From Campylobacter volucris (GTDB lineage: Bacteria; Campylobacterota; Campylobacteria; Campylobacterales; Campylobacteraceae), in assembly GCF_008245045.1 (NCBI RefSeq), contig NZ_CP043428.1, positions 1,240,001-1,304,000 on the forward strand: DNA of 64,000 nt. The letters are read 5' to 3'. How positions within the stretch are numbered: position 1 is the stretch's first letter; the number at the start of each line of letters is the position of its first letter. A program made the position numbers and the translations under genes. The notes beneath the pieces were generated by a model. It saw only the letters and a program-made list of their open reading frames with translations, searched no databases and was not told the origin of the DNA. Shown one piece after another: positions 20,832 to 29,073 of this stretch.

Positions 20832-21882
20832 ATTCCAAAATGGAACTATATCTGGCATAAGTGTATGTGTGCCACCAAAATGCATAAATATAGATGATTG
20901 TTTAGAAAATGTATTTAAAAATGATGAAAAATTATTAAAACGAATGAAAAAAATTTCAGGCTTGCAAAAAAGATTTATAGCTGATGATGATATTAGCACT
21001 ACAGATTTAGCTTATGAAGCAAGTATAAATTTATTTAATATGCTTGATTTTGATAAAAACGAACTTGATATGGTGATTTTTGTTACTCAAACTCCTGATT
21101 TTTTTATGCCATCTTGTGCAAATTATTTACACAAAAGATTAAATTTAAATCAAAAAACCATAGCCTTTGATATAAATCAAGCTTGTGCTGGATATTTATA
21201 TGGACTTTTTACTTGTTTTTCTTTTATGAAAAATGAAAATATAAAAAATATTTTATTGCTTTGTGGAGATACTTTAAGTAAAAGCATAAATCCTTTAAAT
21301 GTAAATTTAGCACCTATTTTTGGAGATGGAGTAAGTGCTAGTTTGATACAAAATAAAAAGAATTTAAGCTTTTTTGAGCTTTATTCTGATGGCAATGGTT
21401 TTGATAGACTTATCATTGCAAATGGTGCTTTTTCAAAACTTAAAAAAAGCACAAATGAAGATATTTTTAAAATAGATGAGTATAGATCTTTAAATAATCT
21501 TTACATGGATGGAGCTGAAATTTTTAACAAAGCTTTAGAATTAGAAAGTCAAGGTGTTAAAAATATGCTTGAATTTTGTGGTAAAGATAAAGATGAGATT
21601 GATTATTTTTTATTCCATCAATCAAATAAATTCTTAGTAGATAATTTAATAAATGATTTAAATTTAGACAAAGAAAAAACTCCAAATTTTTTAATGGAAA
21701 AATATGCAAATTTAAGCGCTTGTTCTTTGCCTGCCCTACTTTGTCAAATGCAAAAAAATGATTTTGATGCCATTTTAAGTGCTTTTGGGGCTGGATATGC
21801 TTATGGAAGTGCTTATATAAATTTTGATAAAAATTTTAAAACAGATATAATTTCAATTTACAAAGGAGAAAAAAATGACTAA
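20821..21882 (+). CDS. KAS III (FabH)-like acyl-ACP transferase/synthase, second copy (Cj1303-like)
   Basis: 353 residues, starting at TTG 20821, which overlaps the FkbH end by 11 bp. The thiolase-fold catalytic cysteine is in NQACAGYLYGL; the His in FHQSNKFLVDNL and an Asn in YANLSACSLPA complete a KAS III-like triad. It is longer than the housekeeping fabH at 51807 and diverged from it. It probably condenses or transfers a locus-specific acyl group instead of making fatty acids. It overlaps the following ACP. Confidence 0.85.
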   Translation: MKAKFQNGTISGISVCVPPKCINIDDCLENVFKNDEKLLKRMKKISGLQKRFIADDDISTTDLAYEASINLFNMLDFDKNELDMVIFVTQTPDFFMPSCANYLHKRLNLNQKTIAFDINQACAGYLYGLFTCFSFMKNENIKNILLLCGDTLSKSINPLNVNLAPIFGDGVSASLIQNKKNLSFFELYSDGNGFDRLIIANGAFSKLKKSTNEDIFKIDEYRSLNNLYMDGAEIFNKALELESQGVKNMLEFCGKDKDEIDYFLFHQSNKFLVDNLINDLNLDKEKTPNFLMEKYANLSACSLPALLCQMQKNDFDAILSAFGAGYAYGSAYINFDKNFKTDIISIYKGEKND

Positions 21883-22093
21883 AGAAGAATTATTAAAACA
21901 AATCGCAGATGCTATGCATATGGATGAGCCATTAAAAGAAGATATGATTTTAGATGATATAGATGAGTGGGATAGTCTTGCTTTTGTTTCTATAATGGTG
22001 CTTTTTAAAAATGTTTTAAATATACAAATAAATGGTGATGATCTTAAAAAATGTGAAAAAGTAAGCGATCTTTTGGCTTTGGCTAAAATTTAA
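21875..22093 (+). CDS. Acyl carrier protein (Cj1304-like)
   Basis: 72 residues with the pantetheine site DEWDSLAFVSI, the clearest ACP motif of the four in this locus. It overlaps the FabH-like gene by 8 bp. It is the last gene of the plus-strand operon that starts at pseB; a hairpin follows. Confidence 0.9.
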   Translation: MTKEELLKQIADAMHMDEPLKEDMILDDIDEWDSLAFVSIMVLFKNVLNIQINGDDLKKCEKVSDLLALAKI

Positions 22094-22095
22094 AC

Positions 22096-22118
22096 TAGAG
22101 ATTATTGTTTAATCTCTA
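22096..22118. terminator. Hairpin at the convergent ACP / DUF2920 ends
   Basis: Nine-bp perfect stem TAGAGATTA (22096-22104) with TAATCTCTA (22110-22118), 5-nt loop. The stop codon of the minus-strand gene (22102-22104) lies in the left arm. It probably serves both directions. Confidence 0.6.
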
Positions 22119-23340
22119 ATCTTATTTGATCATCTTCTTCCTTAAAAGTATAAATCAAATCATCACATTTATATGAAATTTCTTTTTTACACGATTTATC
22201 TTGTAAAGGTTCTTTTAAAATTTCATCTAAATGTTTTTTTATAAGTAATTTCATAGGTATTCCACAACCATGCTCTAAATTTTTAATAAATTTTCCATCT
22301 ATTTCATTTTCACTTGTTATTTTAGTAAAATCAATTTCAAATCCTAAATCTTTTAAAATATTAAAATATTCTTCTCTTTCTTCTAAAGGAACATATTGAT
22401 CAAATTTAGAATGATAAGCAATGTATTTTGGTTTTGGATATAAGCTTTGAACTTTTAAATGTTCTTTGTTTAATGGTTCTCTTATTATTTTTCTAGCATT
22501 GGAAAAATAATTTGGTGAAGAAGAATTAGAAGTCCAATGTGTTTTATCAAAAGCAGCTAATTTAATGTTTTTAAAAATATGCGTAAGTCCTGCACTACAA
22601 TATTTAATATAATCAATCTCTCTTCCAAATCCCACAAATCTCCATAAATCATTATCCAATGTTATATGAGAAGAATTATCTACAACAGTATCAATACTCC
22701 AAGGAGCTATTTTAACACATAAATTAGCTAAATATCCTCCATGAGAAGAACCTACTAAAATAGTCTTTATACCCCACCCCGTAATTTTAAAAGGAAGATT
22801 AGATTTTACATATAAAATAGCATTGATTATATCTGTTGCTTGCATGATACCAAAATTTTGATATTCATTTTTAGTGGGTTCAAATCCTACACTCAAATAT
22901 AAATGATAATCTTCATTGAGCTCTTTTTCTCTTTTTAATCTTTCTATAAATTTATTTACAACATCTGCAACACAATAAAATTCATCATATGATTTTAAAT
23001 TTTGCACATCTATGGGGAGTTGTATTCCTATTGCCTCCAAACTCGTTTTTAAAATAAATTTATCAAGCTCATTAATATAAAATAATGCTCCAGTTTGAGG
23101 GCGATTTCCTATACAATGATAATTCACACTTAAAACAGCTACATTATAATTTCTTGCACAATACTCATCGATGTATAAATTATCATTTATATCTCCACCT
23201 AATCCAGGTATAATACAAACTAAAGCTTCTATTTCTTTACTATCATCATAAATGAGTTTAAACTCAACCTTAGATTCTCTTTTTATATTTAATTCTACAT
23301 CATCACAAGAATTGATTTCATAAGTTTTATTGATTATCAT
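22102..23340 (-). CDS. DUF2920 ('617 family') alpha/beta-hydrolase-like protein, no G tract
   Basis: 412 residues. The family is a Campylobacter paralogous group found in flagellar glycosylation loci. A nucleophile-elbow-like VGSSHGGYLA and a late HGCGIP suggest an alpha/beta hydrolase fold, so esterase or acyl-transfer activity is a reasonable guess. Where other copies have pure G tracts, this one has only an interrupted GGGGTGGGG (in TGWGIK), which should be stable. It has the family N-terminus (INKTYEINSCDDVELNIK). It is 14 bp downstream of the next paralogue and read in the same direction. Confidence 0.8.
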   Translation of the reverse strand: MIINKTYEINSCDDVELNIKRESKVEFKLIYDDSKEIEALVCIIPGLGGDINDNLYIDEYCARNYNVAVLSVNYHCIGNRPQTGALFYINELDKFILKTSLEAIGIQLPIDVQNLKSYDEFYCVADVVNKFIERLKREKELNEDYHLYLSVGFEPTKNEYQNFGIMQATDIINAILYVKSNLPFKITGWGIKTILVGSSHGGYLANLCVKIAPWSIDTVVDNSSHITLDNDLWRFVGFGREIDYIKYCSAGLTHIFKNIKLAAFDKTHWTSNSSSPNYFSNARKIIREPLNKEHLKVQSLYPKPKYIAYHSKFDQYVPLEEREEYFNILKDLGFEIDFTKITSENEIDGKFIKNLEHGCGIPMKLLIKKHLDEILKEPLQDKSCKKEISYKCDDLIYTFKEEDDQIRLEIKQ

Positions 23341-23350
23341 TGTTAGTCTT

Positions 23351-23464
23351 TATTTTAAATTATTTCCAAAACAAATTTATCATCTTTATCCTTAAAAGTA
23401 AAAACTTTGTTTTTACAAGGATAACTTATACTATCTTCTTTCATGCTAAAGGTTTTATCTTTTA
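23351..23464. repeat. 114-bp repeat shared by two DUF2920 3' ends
   Basis: This stretch matches 32532-32645 at an offset of 9,181 bp with no difference seen by eye. It covers the stop and last 36-37 codons of the two DUF2920 genes. It marks recent gene conversion or duplication within the family. Confidence 0.9.
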
Positions 23465-24566
23465 GTTTTTCAAGCATTTTTGGTAATTCTTTGTTAAATA
23501 AAGCTTTATCAGGAATTCCACAACCATGAGTTAAATCTTTAATATATTTACCATCTATATCTTTTTCATCAATTAAATGAAAAGTTATGTCATAATTTAA
23601 TGCTTTTAAAATTTCACACATTTGGATTTTATATTTAGCAGGGGTTGATGGATCTTCTTTAGAATGATAACTAATAATAGATATATCTTTATTTTTTTGA
23701 CTTTGTAAGATTAAATGATCTTTATTTAATAAAGCTCTTATTAGATAATTTTCATCAGCAAAATAATAAGGTGAATTTGGATCTTTACGAGTCCAAAGAG
23801 TTTTTACATGACAAAAAATTAAAGTATTTGGATCATTAAAAACATAATCTTCAGTTTCTAATTCTCTTCCTATAATATAATTTAATGGTGGCAATGCTGC
23901 TCCTGAATTATCTATAACTCCATCTACATACCAAGGAGCTATCTTGGCACACATTAAAGCTAAATAACCTCCATAAGACCCCCCCCCGTAAATCTTAGGT
24001 AAAGATTTAAATTGAGGATAGTTTTTCATAATATCTTTTAAAGCATTGATATGATCAATTGCAGCCATTATGCCAAAATTTTGATATTCATTGTTGGGTG
24101 GGATGAAAGAACGAGAAAGGCTAACTTTATAACTAGTATCTAATATTGATTTTTCTTTTAAATTATTAATAGTTTGATATAAAAATTCATAATGAGCTGA
24201 TGCGGTATCTATATCTAACTTACTTGTTTGAATTTTAAAATTTTCCAAAATTGTTTTCAAATGCGGTAAATCATCTTCCATAAAAGTAGTAGTAGCACTG
24301 TATTTTTCTACATCTGATCTTCTTTGACAAAAACAATGATATAAAACATTAACAGCTATTACATCAAATTTTTTAGCTATAAATTTTCTATAACTTTCTA
24401 AAAAATGCATATTAGTATTTGCACCATATCCACCTATGATAAAAACTATAGCTTTCATTTCTTTACTATCATTGAAAGTAATTCTATATTCAAGTTTAGA
24501 TTCTCTTTTTATATTTAATTCTACATCATCACAAGAATTTATTTCATAAGTTTTATTAATAAGCAT
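23355..24566 (-). CDS. DUF2920 ('617 family') protein with G9 at the nucleophile elbow, phase ON
   Basis: 403 residues. The G9 tract encodes Gly194-Gly195-Gly196 exactly before the presumed nucleophile Ser197 (GGGSYGGYLA). The late HGCGIP motif (possible catalytic His) is kept. The last 40 codons are almost identical in DNA to those of the paralogue at 32536. It is divergent from the AAC(3)-like gene across 62 bp that must hold both promoters. Function in glycan acyl processing is inferred only from context. Confidence 0.82.
   Translation of the reverse strand: MLINKTYEINSCDDVELNIKRESKLEYRITFNDSKEMKAIVFIIGGYGANTNMHFLESYRKFIAKKFDVIAVNVLYHCFCQRRSDVEKYSATTTFMEDDLPHLKTILENFKIQTSKLDIDTASAHYEFLYQTINNLKEKSILDTSYKVSLSRSFIPPNNEYQNFGIMAAIDHINALKDIMKNYPQFKSLPKIYGGGSYGGYLALMCAKIAPWYVDGVIDNSGAALPPLNYIIGRELETEDYVFNDPNTLIFCHVKTLWTRKDPNSPYYFADENYLIRALLNKDHLILQSQKNKDISIISYHSKEDPSTPAKYKIQMCEILKALNYDITFHLIDEKDIDGKYIKDLTHGCGIPDKALFNKELPKMLEKLKDKTFSMKEDSISYPCKNKVFTFKDKDDKFVLEII
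23979..23987. repeat. C9 tract (G9 on coding strand) in a DUF2920 gene
   Basis: Nine Cs on the plus strand, read as three glycine codons on the minus strand. In frame (ON). Confidence 0.95.
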
Positions 24567-24628
24567 TTTAAGCCTTTTGAAATTGATATTAAATTATACT
24601 TAAATTTTAAAAAATATATGGATTTAAT

Positions 24629-25432
24629 ATGAAGCTATTTTTACAACACAATGATAAAAAATACTCGAATTTTGATTTAATAAAAGCTTTTGAAAATTTA
24701 GGCATTAAAAAAGGCGATATTTTATGCGTGCATAGTGAGCTTTTTAAATTTGGAACTCCTTTACTTAAAAAAAATGAATTTTTACAAACTATAATTGATT
24801 GTTTTTTTGAAGTTATAGGAAAAGAAGGCACACTTATAATGCCAACTTTTACTTATAAATTTTGTAAAAATGGAATTTATGATAAGCTAAATTCAAAAAG
24901 TGAGGTAGGAATTTTAACAGAATATTTTCGTAAATGGGGGGGGGTAATACGCACCAATGATCCTATTTTTTCTTTTGCCATAAAAGGTACTAAACAAGAT
25001 TTGTTTTTAAAAGATACAAAGAGTTGTTTTGGAGAAAATTGTGTATATGATACTTTGTGGAAAAATAATGGAAAAATCATTCTTTTTGGAACTCATCTAG
25101 TAGGATATACCTTTACTCATTTTATAGAAGAAATAGCAAAAGTCCCATATAGATATTTTAAAAATTTTAGTGGAATTTTAATAGATGAAAATGGTAAAAA
25201 AATACAAAAAAATATAACTTATTATGTAAGAAAATTAGAAGAAAATTCCTTAATATGCAAACAAAAACAAATAAATTTATTAAAAGAAAACAATAATTTT
25301 AATATAATTAATTTCGCAGGATCTTGCATAGTTAGCATAGAAAGCAAAGGATATTTTTTAGATACACTAAAATATTTAAAAAATAATCCATATAGTCTAT
25401 TAAAGGATAAAAATGACAACCAACATAAATGA
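24629..25432 (+). CDS. AAC(3)-family acyltransferase with G9 tract, phase ON
   Basis: 267 residues. Same fold as the gene at 16111, with long runs of identical DNA between them in the first 80 codons (LGIKKGDILCVH). The G9 tract falls at about residues 103-105 (KWGGVIRTND). The C-terminal 60 residues differ from the paralogue. It overlaps the adenylating enzyme by 20 bp and so heads the operon ANL-GNAT-formyltransferase-ACP-CysC-Sat-PK-antiporter. Switching it OFF could reduce translation of the coupled next gene. Confidence 0.83.
   Translation: MKLFLQHNDKKYSNFDLIKAFENLGIKKGDILCVHSELFKFGTPLLKKNEFLQTIIDCFFEVIGKEGTLIMPTFTYKFCKNGIYDKLNSKSEVGILTEYFRKWGGVIRTNDPIFSFAIKGTKQDLFLKDTKSCFGENCVYDTLWKNNGKIILFGTHLVGYTFTHFIEEIAKVPYRYFKNFSGILIDENGKKIQKNITYYVRKLEENSLICKQKQINLLKENNNFNIINFAGSCIVSIESKGYFLDTLKYLKNNPYSLLKDKNDNQHK
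24936..24944 (+). repeat. G9 contingency tract in the AAC(3)-like gene
   Basis: Nine Gs, including the G of a TGG codon; in frame as written. The paralogue at 16111 has GCGAAGGTG at the same site. Confidence 0.95.
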
Positions 25433-26897
25433 CTTTTTACAAAAAAGTGTAGCTAAATATCCAGATAAAAAATTATTTGTTGAATTTGATGGAAAGTATA
25501 TAAGCTACAAAGAATTTGACATCATTACAGATAAACTTGCAAGTAAAATAATACAAGAAAAAATTTACCAATCACCTATTTTAATAATATTACCAAAAAG
25601 TATAAATGCTTTAATATCTTTTTTTGGTTCAATAAAAAGTGGAAATTTTTATACCATACTTGATGAAAAAACTCCAAAAGAAAGAATAGAAAAAATTATA
25701 CAAACTTTAAAACCAAAATTATTTATAACTTCCAAAGAATTAAATATAAATTTAGATCTACCTACTATTTATACACAAGAATTTGAAAATTTCACTATAG
25801 ATAAAACAGCTTTAGAAGATATAAAAGAAAAACACATAGATACAAATTTATTATATGTATTTTTTACAAGTGGAAGCACAGGCACTCCAAAAGGAGTAAG
25901 CATAGCTCATAAAAGTGTTATTGATTATACTTTTTGGGTTTGTAAAACTTTTAAATTTGATGAAAATCACATCTTAGCAAATCAAGCTCCGCTTTATTTT
26001 GATAATAGTATTTTAGATATTTTCTCTACCATAAAAGCTGGCGGGACTTTGCATTTGCTTCCAAATCATTTATTTGCTTTTCCAAATAAAATTATAGAGC
26101 ATCTAGTAAAAAATGAAGTAAATACCATATTTTGGGTGCCTTCTGTTTTGATATATTTTGCAAATACTGATGCTATAAAAGACATCGATCTTAAACTAAA
26201 TAAAATATTATTTTGCGGTGAAATAATGCCAAATAAACAATTAAACATATGGAGAAAATATTTACCAAATGCTTTATTTGCAAATTTATATGGACCAACA
26301 GAAATAACTGATGTTTGTTCTCATTACATAATAGATAGAGAATTTAGCGATGATGAACTTTTACCTATAGGAAAAGCTTGTAAAAATACAGAGCTTTTGG
26401 TATTTGATGAAAATTCAAACTTAATCACTAAAGATAAAATAGGAATAAAAGGTGAGCTTTATGTAAGAGGAACTTGCCTTTCACTGGGCTATTACAATGA
26501 CAAAGAAAAAACTCATAAAGCCTTTGTGCAAAATCCTTTGCATGATAATTATTTAGATCTTTTATATAAAACAGGAGATATAGTAGCTTATAATGAATTT
26601 GGTGAGCTTTTATGTTATGGAAGAATAGATAATCAAATCAAATACATGGGTCATCGTATAGAGCTTGGAGAAATAGAAACCATAATAAATTCTCATGAAA
26701 AAATCAAAAATAGTGCTTGTATATTTAAAGATGATATTATTTGTTTTTATGAAAGTGAAGATGAGATAAATTTCAAAGAATTCTTAAAAGATAAATTACC
26801 TTCTTATATGATTCCTAAAAAATTTATAAAAATAGATAATTTTAAATTAAATCAAAATGGTAAGATAGATAGAAAGGTTTTGGGTGAGTTTGTTTGA
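25413..26897 (+). CDS. Amino-acid/acyl adenylation enzyme, ANL superfamily (Cj1307-like)
   Basis: 494 residues, the size of a stand-alone A domain like DltA. Core motifs: FFTSGSTGTPKGV (P-loop, about residue 150), NLYGPTEITD, YKTGDI, GRIDNQIKYMGHRIELGEIE and a C-terminal NGKIDRK with the catalytic lysine. It probably activates an amino or hydroxy acid with ATP and loads it on one of the ACPs. It is followed by a GNAT (14-bp overlap). Confidence 0.88.
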   Translation: MTTNINDFLQKSVAKYPDKKLFVEFDGKYISYKEFDIITDKLASKIIQEKIYQSPILIILPKSINALISFFGSIKSGNFYTILDEKTPKERIEKIIQTLKPKLFITSKELNINLDLPTIYTQEFENFTIDKTALEDIKEKHIDTNLLYVFFTSGSTGTPKGVSIAHKSVIDYTFWVCKTFKFDENHILANQAPLYFDNSILDIFSTIKAGGTLHLLPNHLFAFPNKIIEHLVKNEVNTIFWVPSVLIYFANTDAIKDIDLKLNKILFCGEIMPNKQLNIWRKYLPNALFANLYGPTEITDVCSHYIIDREFSDDELLPIGKACKNTELLVFDENSNLITKDKIGIKGELYVRGTCLSLGYYNDKEKTHKAFVQNPLHDNYLDLLYKTGDIVAYNEFGELLCYGRIDNQIKYMGHRIELGEIETIINSHEKIKNSACIFKDDIICFYESEDEINFKEFLKDKLPSYMIPKKFIKIDNFKLNQNGKIDRKVLGEFV

Positions 26898-27591
26898 TAG
26901 CACTAAAAACACAAATGAAAGTATTAGCAATATATATGAAAATATGAATAATATTTATCAAGAAAAATATGATGATAATACTTTAATATATAAAGATAAT
27001 CTTCTTTTTTATATAATTAATAATATATGCAAAATAGATAATTTAAAACCATCTTTTGTAAAAATCATCACAAAAAATTTAGATGTATTAGAAAGACATG
27101 AAAAATTTTTGCAATTAAATAATTTCAAATTATTAAAAACTTTTAAGCAGATGATTTTAAAAAATGAAAATTTAAATCCTATAAAATTTAATTTTATTCA
27201 AAAACCTTCTTTAAGTGATTTGGAAGAATGTTATAATTTTTTACTAAATATTTTCAAATATGAATTTGAACTTTTTTACAATAAACAAAAATTTAAAAAT
27301 TATATAAATAATATATTGATTTATAAAGAAAATAATAAAATTTGTGGCGTTTTATTATATAATAATACTATAAACTATCATGCTCAACTAGAATATATTG
27401 CTGTAAAAAATAATTTAAAATATAAAAATATAGCATACGCCTTACTTAATAGTTTCTTTTTAGAAAATCAAAATAAAAAATTTTATAAATTATTTGTTGA
27501 TACTAAAAATACAAAAGCTATTAATTTTTACAAAAAATCAAATTTTATGTTCAAAGAAATAGAACTTAGATTATATAGGAATTTTTTATGA
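26884..27591 (+). CDS. GNAT-family N-acyltransferase
   Basis: 235 residues if the GTG at 26884 is used; the ATG at 26944 is an alternative and I see no strong ribosome site for either. The acetyl-CoA-binding region is in the second half: LEYIAVKNNLKYKNIAYALL, then FYKKSNF, typical of GNATs. The first 100 residues are a divergent GNAT half or another domain. The 3' end overlaps the formyltransferase by 4 bp. It may acylate an ACP-bound amino acid or an amino sugar. Confidence 0.75.
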   Translation: MSLFDSTKNTNESISNIYENMNNIYQEKYDDNTLIYKDNLLFYIINNICKIDNLKPSFVKIITKNLDVLERHEKFLQLNNFKLLKTFKQMILKNENLNPIKFNFIQKPSLSDLEECYNFLLNIFKYEFELFYNKQKFKNYINNILIYKENNKICGVLLYNNTINYHAQLEYIAVKNNLKYKNIAYALLNSFFLENQNKKFYKLFVDTKNTKAINFYKKSNFMFKEIELRLYRNFL

Positions 27592-27658
27592 ATTTTAAAG
27601 AAATTTATTTACTAGGTGATGGAAAAGTTGCCAAGGAATGTTTAAAAATTACAGAATG

Positions 27659-27666
27659 TTTTTTTT
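27659..27666 (+). repeat. T8 run causing the formyltransferase frameshift
   Basis: Eight Ts directly after GAATG. Seven Ts would restore the reading frame. It could be a second contingency tract, a fixed mutation or a base-call error. Confidence 0.85.
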
Positions 27667-28083
27667 AACAAAAAGGTTATTTGTATAAATTTAAAAGAAA
27701 AAATTAAACTAGATGAATTTTTTACATCTATTAAAAATACTTTAATTATTAGCGCTAATAATTTTTATATTTTTAAGAAATCATGCGTTGAGCAAAACTT
27801 TATTATTAATTATCATAATTCTTTATTACCAAAACATAAAGGCTGCAATGCGCATATATGGAGTATATGGGAAAATGATAAAAAATCAGGAATTACTTGG
27901 CATAAAGTAGATTGTGGTATAAATACAGGAGAAATTATACTTCAAAAAGAAATTCAAATTACCGAAGAAACCACAGCATTAAAACTTTTAAAAAAACAAC
28001 ACAGCATTGCAATTGAATCTTTAAAAGAATGTTTTAATATTCTTAAAATTAATAATTTTTCATGCGAAAAATCAATAAGTTAT

Positions 28084-28092
28084 GGGGGGGGG
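28084..28092 (+). repeat. G9 contingency tract in the formyltransferase gene
   Basis: Nine Gs encode Gly-Gly-Gly in ISYGGGYHKK, between the formyltransferase domain and its C-terminal segment. It is in frame with the downstream ORF. Confidence 0.93.
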
Positions 28093-28318
28093 TATCACAA
28101 AAAATGCGATTTACCAAATAATGGAATTTTAGATTTATCTTGGGAAAAAGAAAAAATAAATCGTTTTTTAAGAGCTATGGATAATGGAAATTTAACTCCA
28201 AAAGCTAAAGTAATTATTAAAAACAAAGAAATAGAAATTGTATGTTATAAATTCAACAAAACTTACATTGAAATAATTTTAAATGATGATATAATTTTAA
28301 AAATTTAAAGGAATGACA

Positions 28319-28552
28319 ATGGATTTAACAAATGCAACAATTCAAAAATTCTTTATCAACATCGAAAGAACAGATATTGATGAAACTATGCAAAATTTGG
28401 TTAGTGAAGATATTATAGATAGTATAGATATAATGGCTTTAGTTGCTGAAATAGAAAAATACTATGGTAAACCACTAAACGCAGAATTTATAAGTCCTGA
28501 AAATTTTGAAGATTTTCAAAGTATTAAAAATATGATTGAAAATATTAAATGA
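28319..28552 (+). CDS. Acyl carrier protein (Cj1308-like)
   Basis: 77 residues from ATG 28319. I prefer it to the ATG at 28313 because the AAGGA ribosome site (28308-28312) is directly against the first ATG but 6 nt from the second. The pantetheine serine is in EDIIDSIDIMAL. Its stop overlaps the CysC start by 4 bp, so this carrier is coupled to the sulfate-activation-like genes as well as to the adenylating enzyme upstream. Confidence 0.85.
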   Translation: MDLTNATIQKFFINIERTDIDETMQNLVSEDIIDSIDIMALVAEIEKYYGKPLNAEFISPENFEDFQSIKNMIENIK

Positions 28553-29073
28553 AGATAACAAATCCTATCATTTCACTAACTGGTCTTGCAGGTAGTGGAA
28601 AAAGCACCATTGGAAAAGTTTTATATGCAAAATTACAACAAAAATATCCAAACATTATCTATTTAGATGGAGACGAATTTAGAGATCTTTTAGGTGCTTA
28701 TGATTATGATAAAAAAAGTCGTATTGATTTAGCCATCAAAAGATCAAATTTTGCTAAATTTTTAAATAATCAAAATATGATAGTCATCATTACTACCATA
28801 TCAATGTTTAATGAAATTTATAAATACAATAGAGAAAATTTTAAAAATTATGTTGAAATTTACATTAAATGTGACCTACAAGAGCTTATAAGAAGAGATC
28901 AAAAAGGGCTTTATACCCAAGCTTTAGAAGGAAAAATTAAAAATGTAGTGGGTATAGACATAAACTTTGATGAGCCAAATCCTCATTTAATTATCAAAAA
29001 TTCACATCAAGATAAAATAGAAGAAAAAACACAAATGATTATTGATTTTATTCTTCAAAAAACAAATAAATGA
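28549..29073 (+). CDS. cysC: Adenylylsulfate (APS) kinase family protein
   Basis: 174 residues, the size of stand-alone CysC. P-loop GLAGSGKST at residues 12-20, DGDEFRDLLG, and the substrate-side GLYTQALEGKIKNVVGIDINF followed by EPNPHLII match APS kinases. The usual FISPYR loop is replaced by TISMFNEIYKYNR, so the substrate may not be standard APS. C. jejuni uses a CysC homologue (Cj1415) in capsule phosphoramidate synthesis on a different nucleotide. ATGA overlaps at both ends place it between the ACP and Sat. Confidence 0.82.
   Translation: MKITNPIISLTGLAGSGKSTIGKVLYAKLQQKYPNIIYLDGDEFRDLLGAYDYDKKSRIDLAIKRSNFAKFLNNQNMIVIITTISMFNEIYKYNRENFKNYVEIYIKCDLQELIRRDQKGLYTQALEGKIKNVVGIDINFDEPNPHLIIKNSHQDKIEEKTQMIIDFILQKTNK

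Larger units (their letters stand above)
27588..28308 (+). pseudogene. Formyltransferase-like gene disrupted by a T8 frameshift
   Basis: The frame from ATG 27588 stops at 27666-27668 after 26 codons, right after eight Ts (27659-27666). Removing one T joins it to an open frame running to the stop at 28306-28308, giving about 239 residues. That product has formyltransferase hallmarks: NYHNSLLPKHKG (the Asn-x-His and SLLP motifs) and HKVDCGINTGEII. A G9 tract at 28084 is in the downstream frame. So the gene is OFF by its T tract although its G tract is set to ON. Likely role: N-formylation of an amino sugar or amino acid. Confidence 0.85.

Noticed and set aside
22102-23340. Contingency tract in the first DUF2920 gene
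   Set aside because: The sequence is interrupted (CCCCACCCC on the plus strand), too short on each side to slip often.
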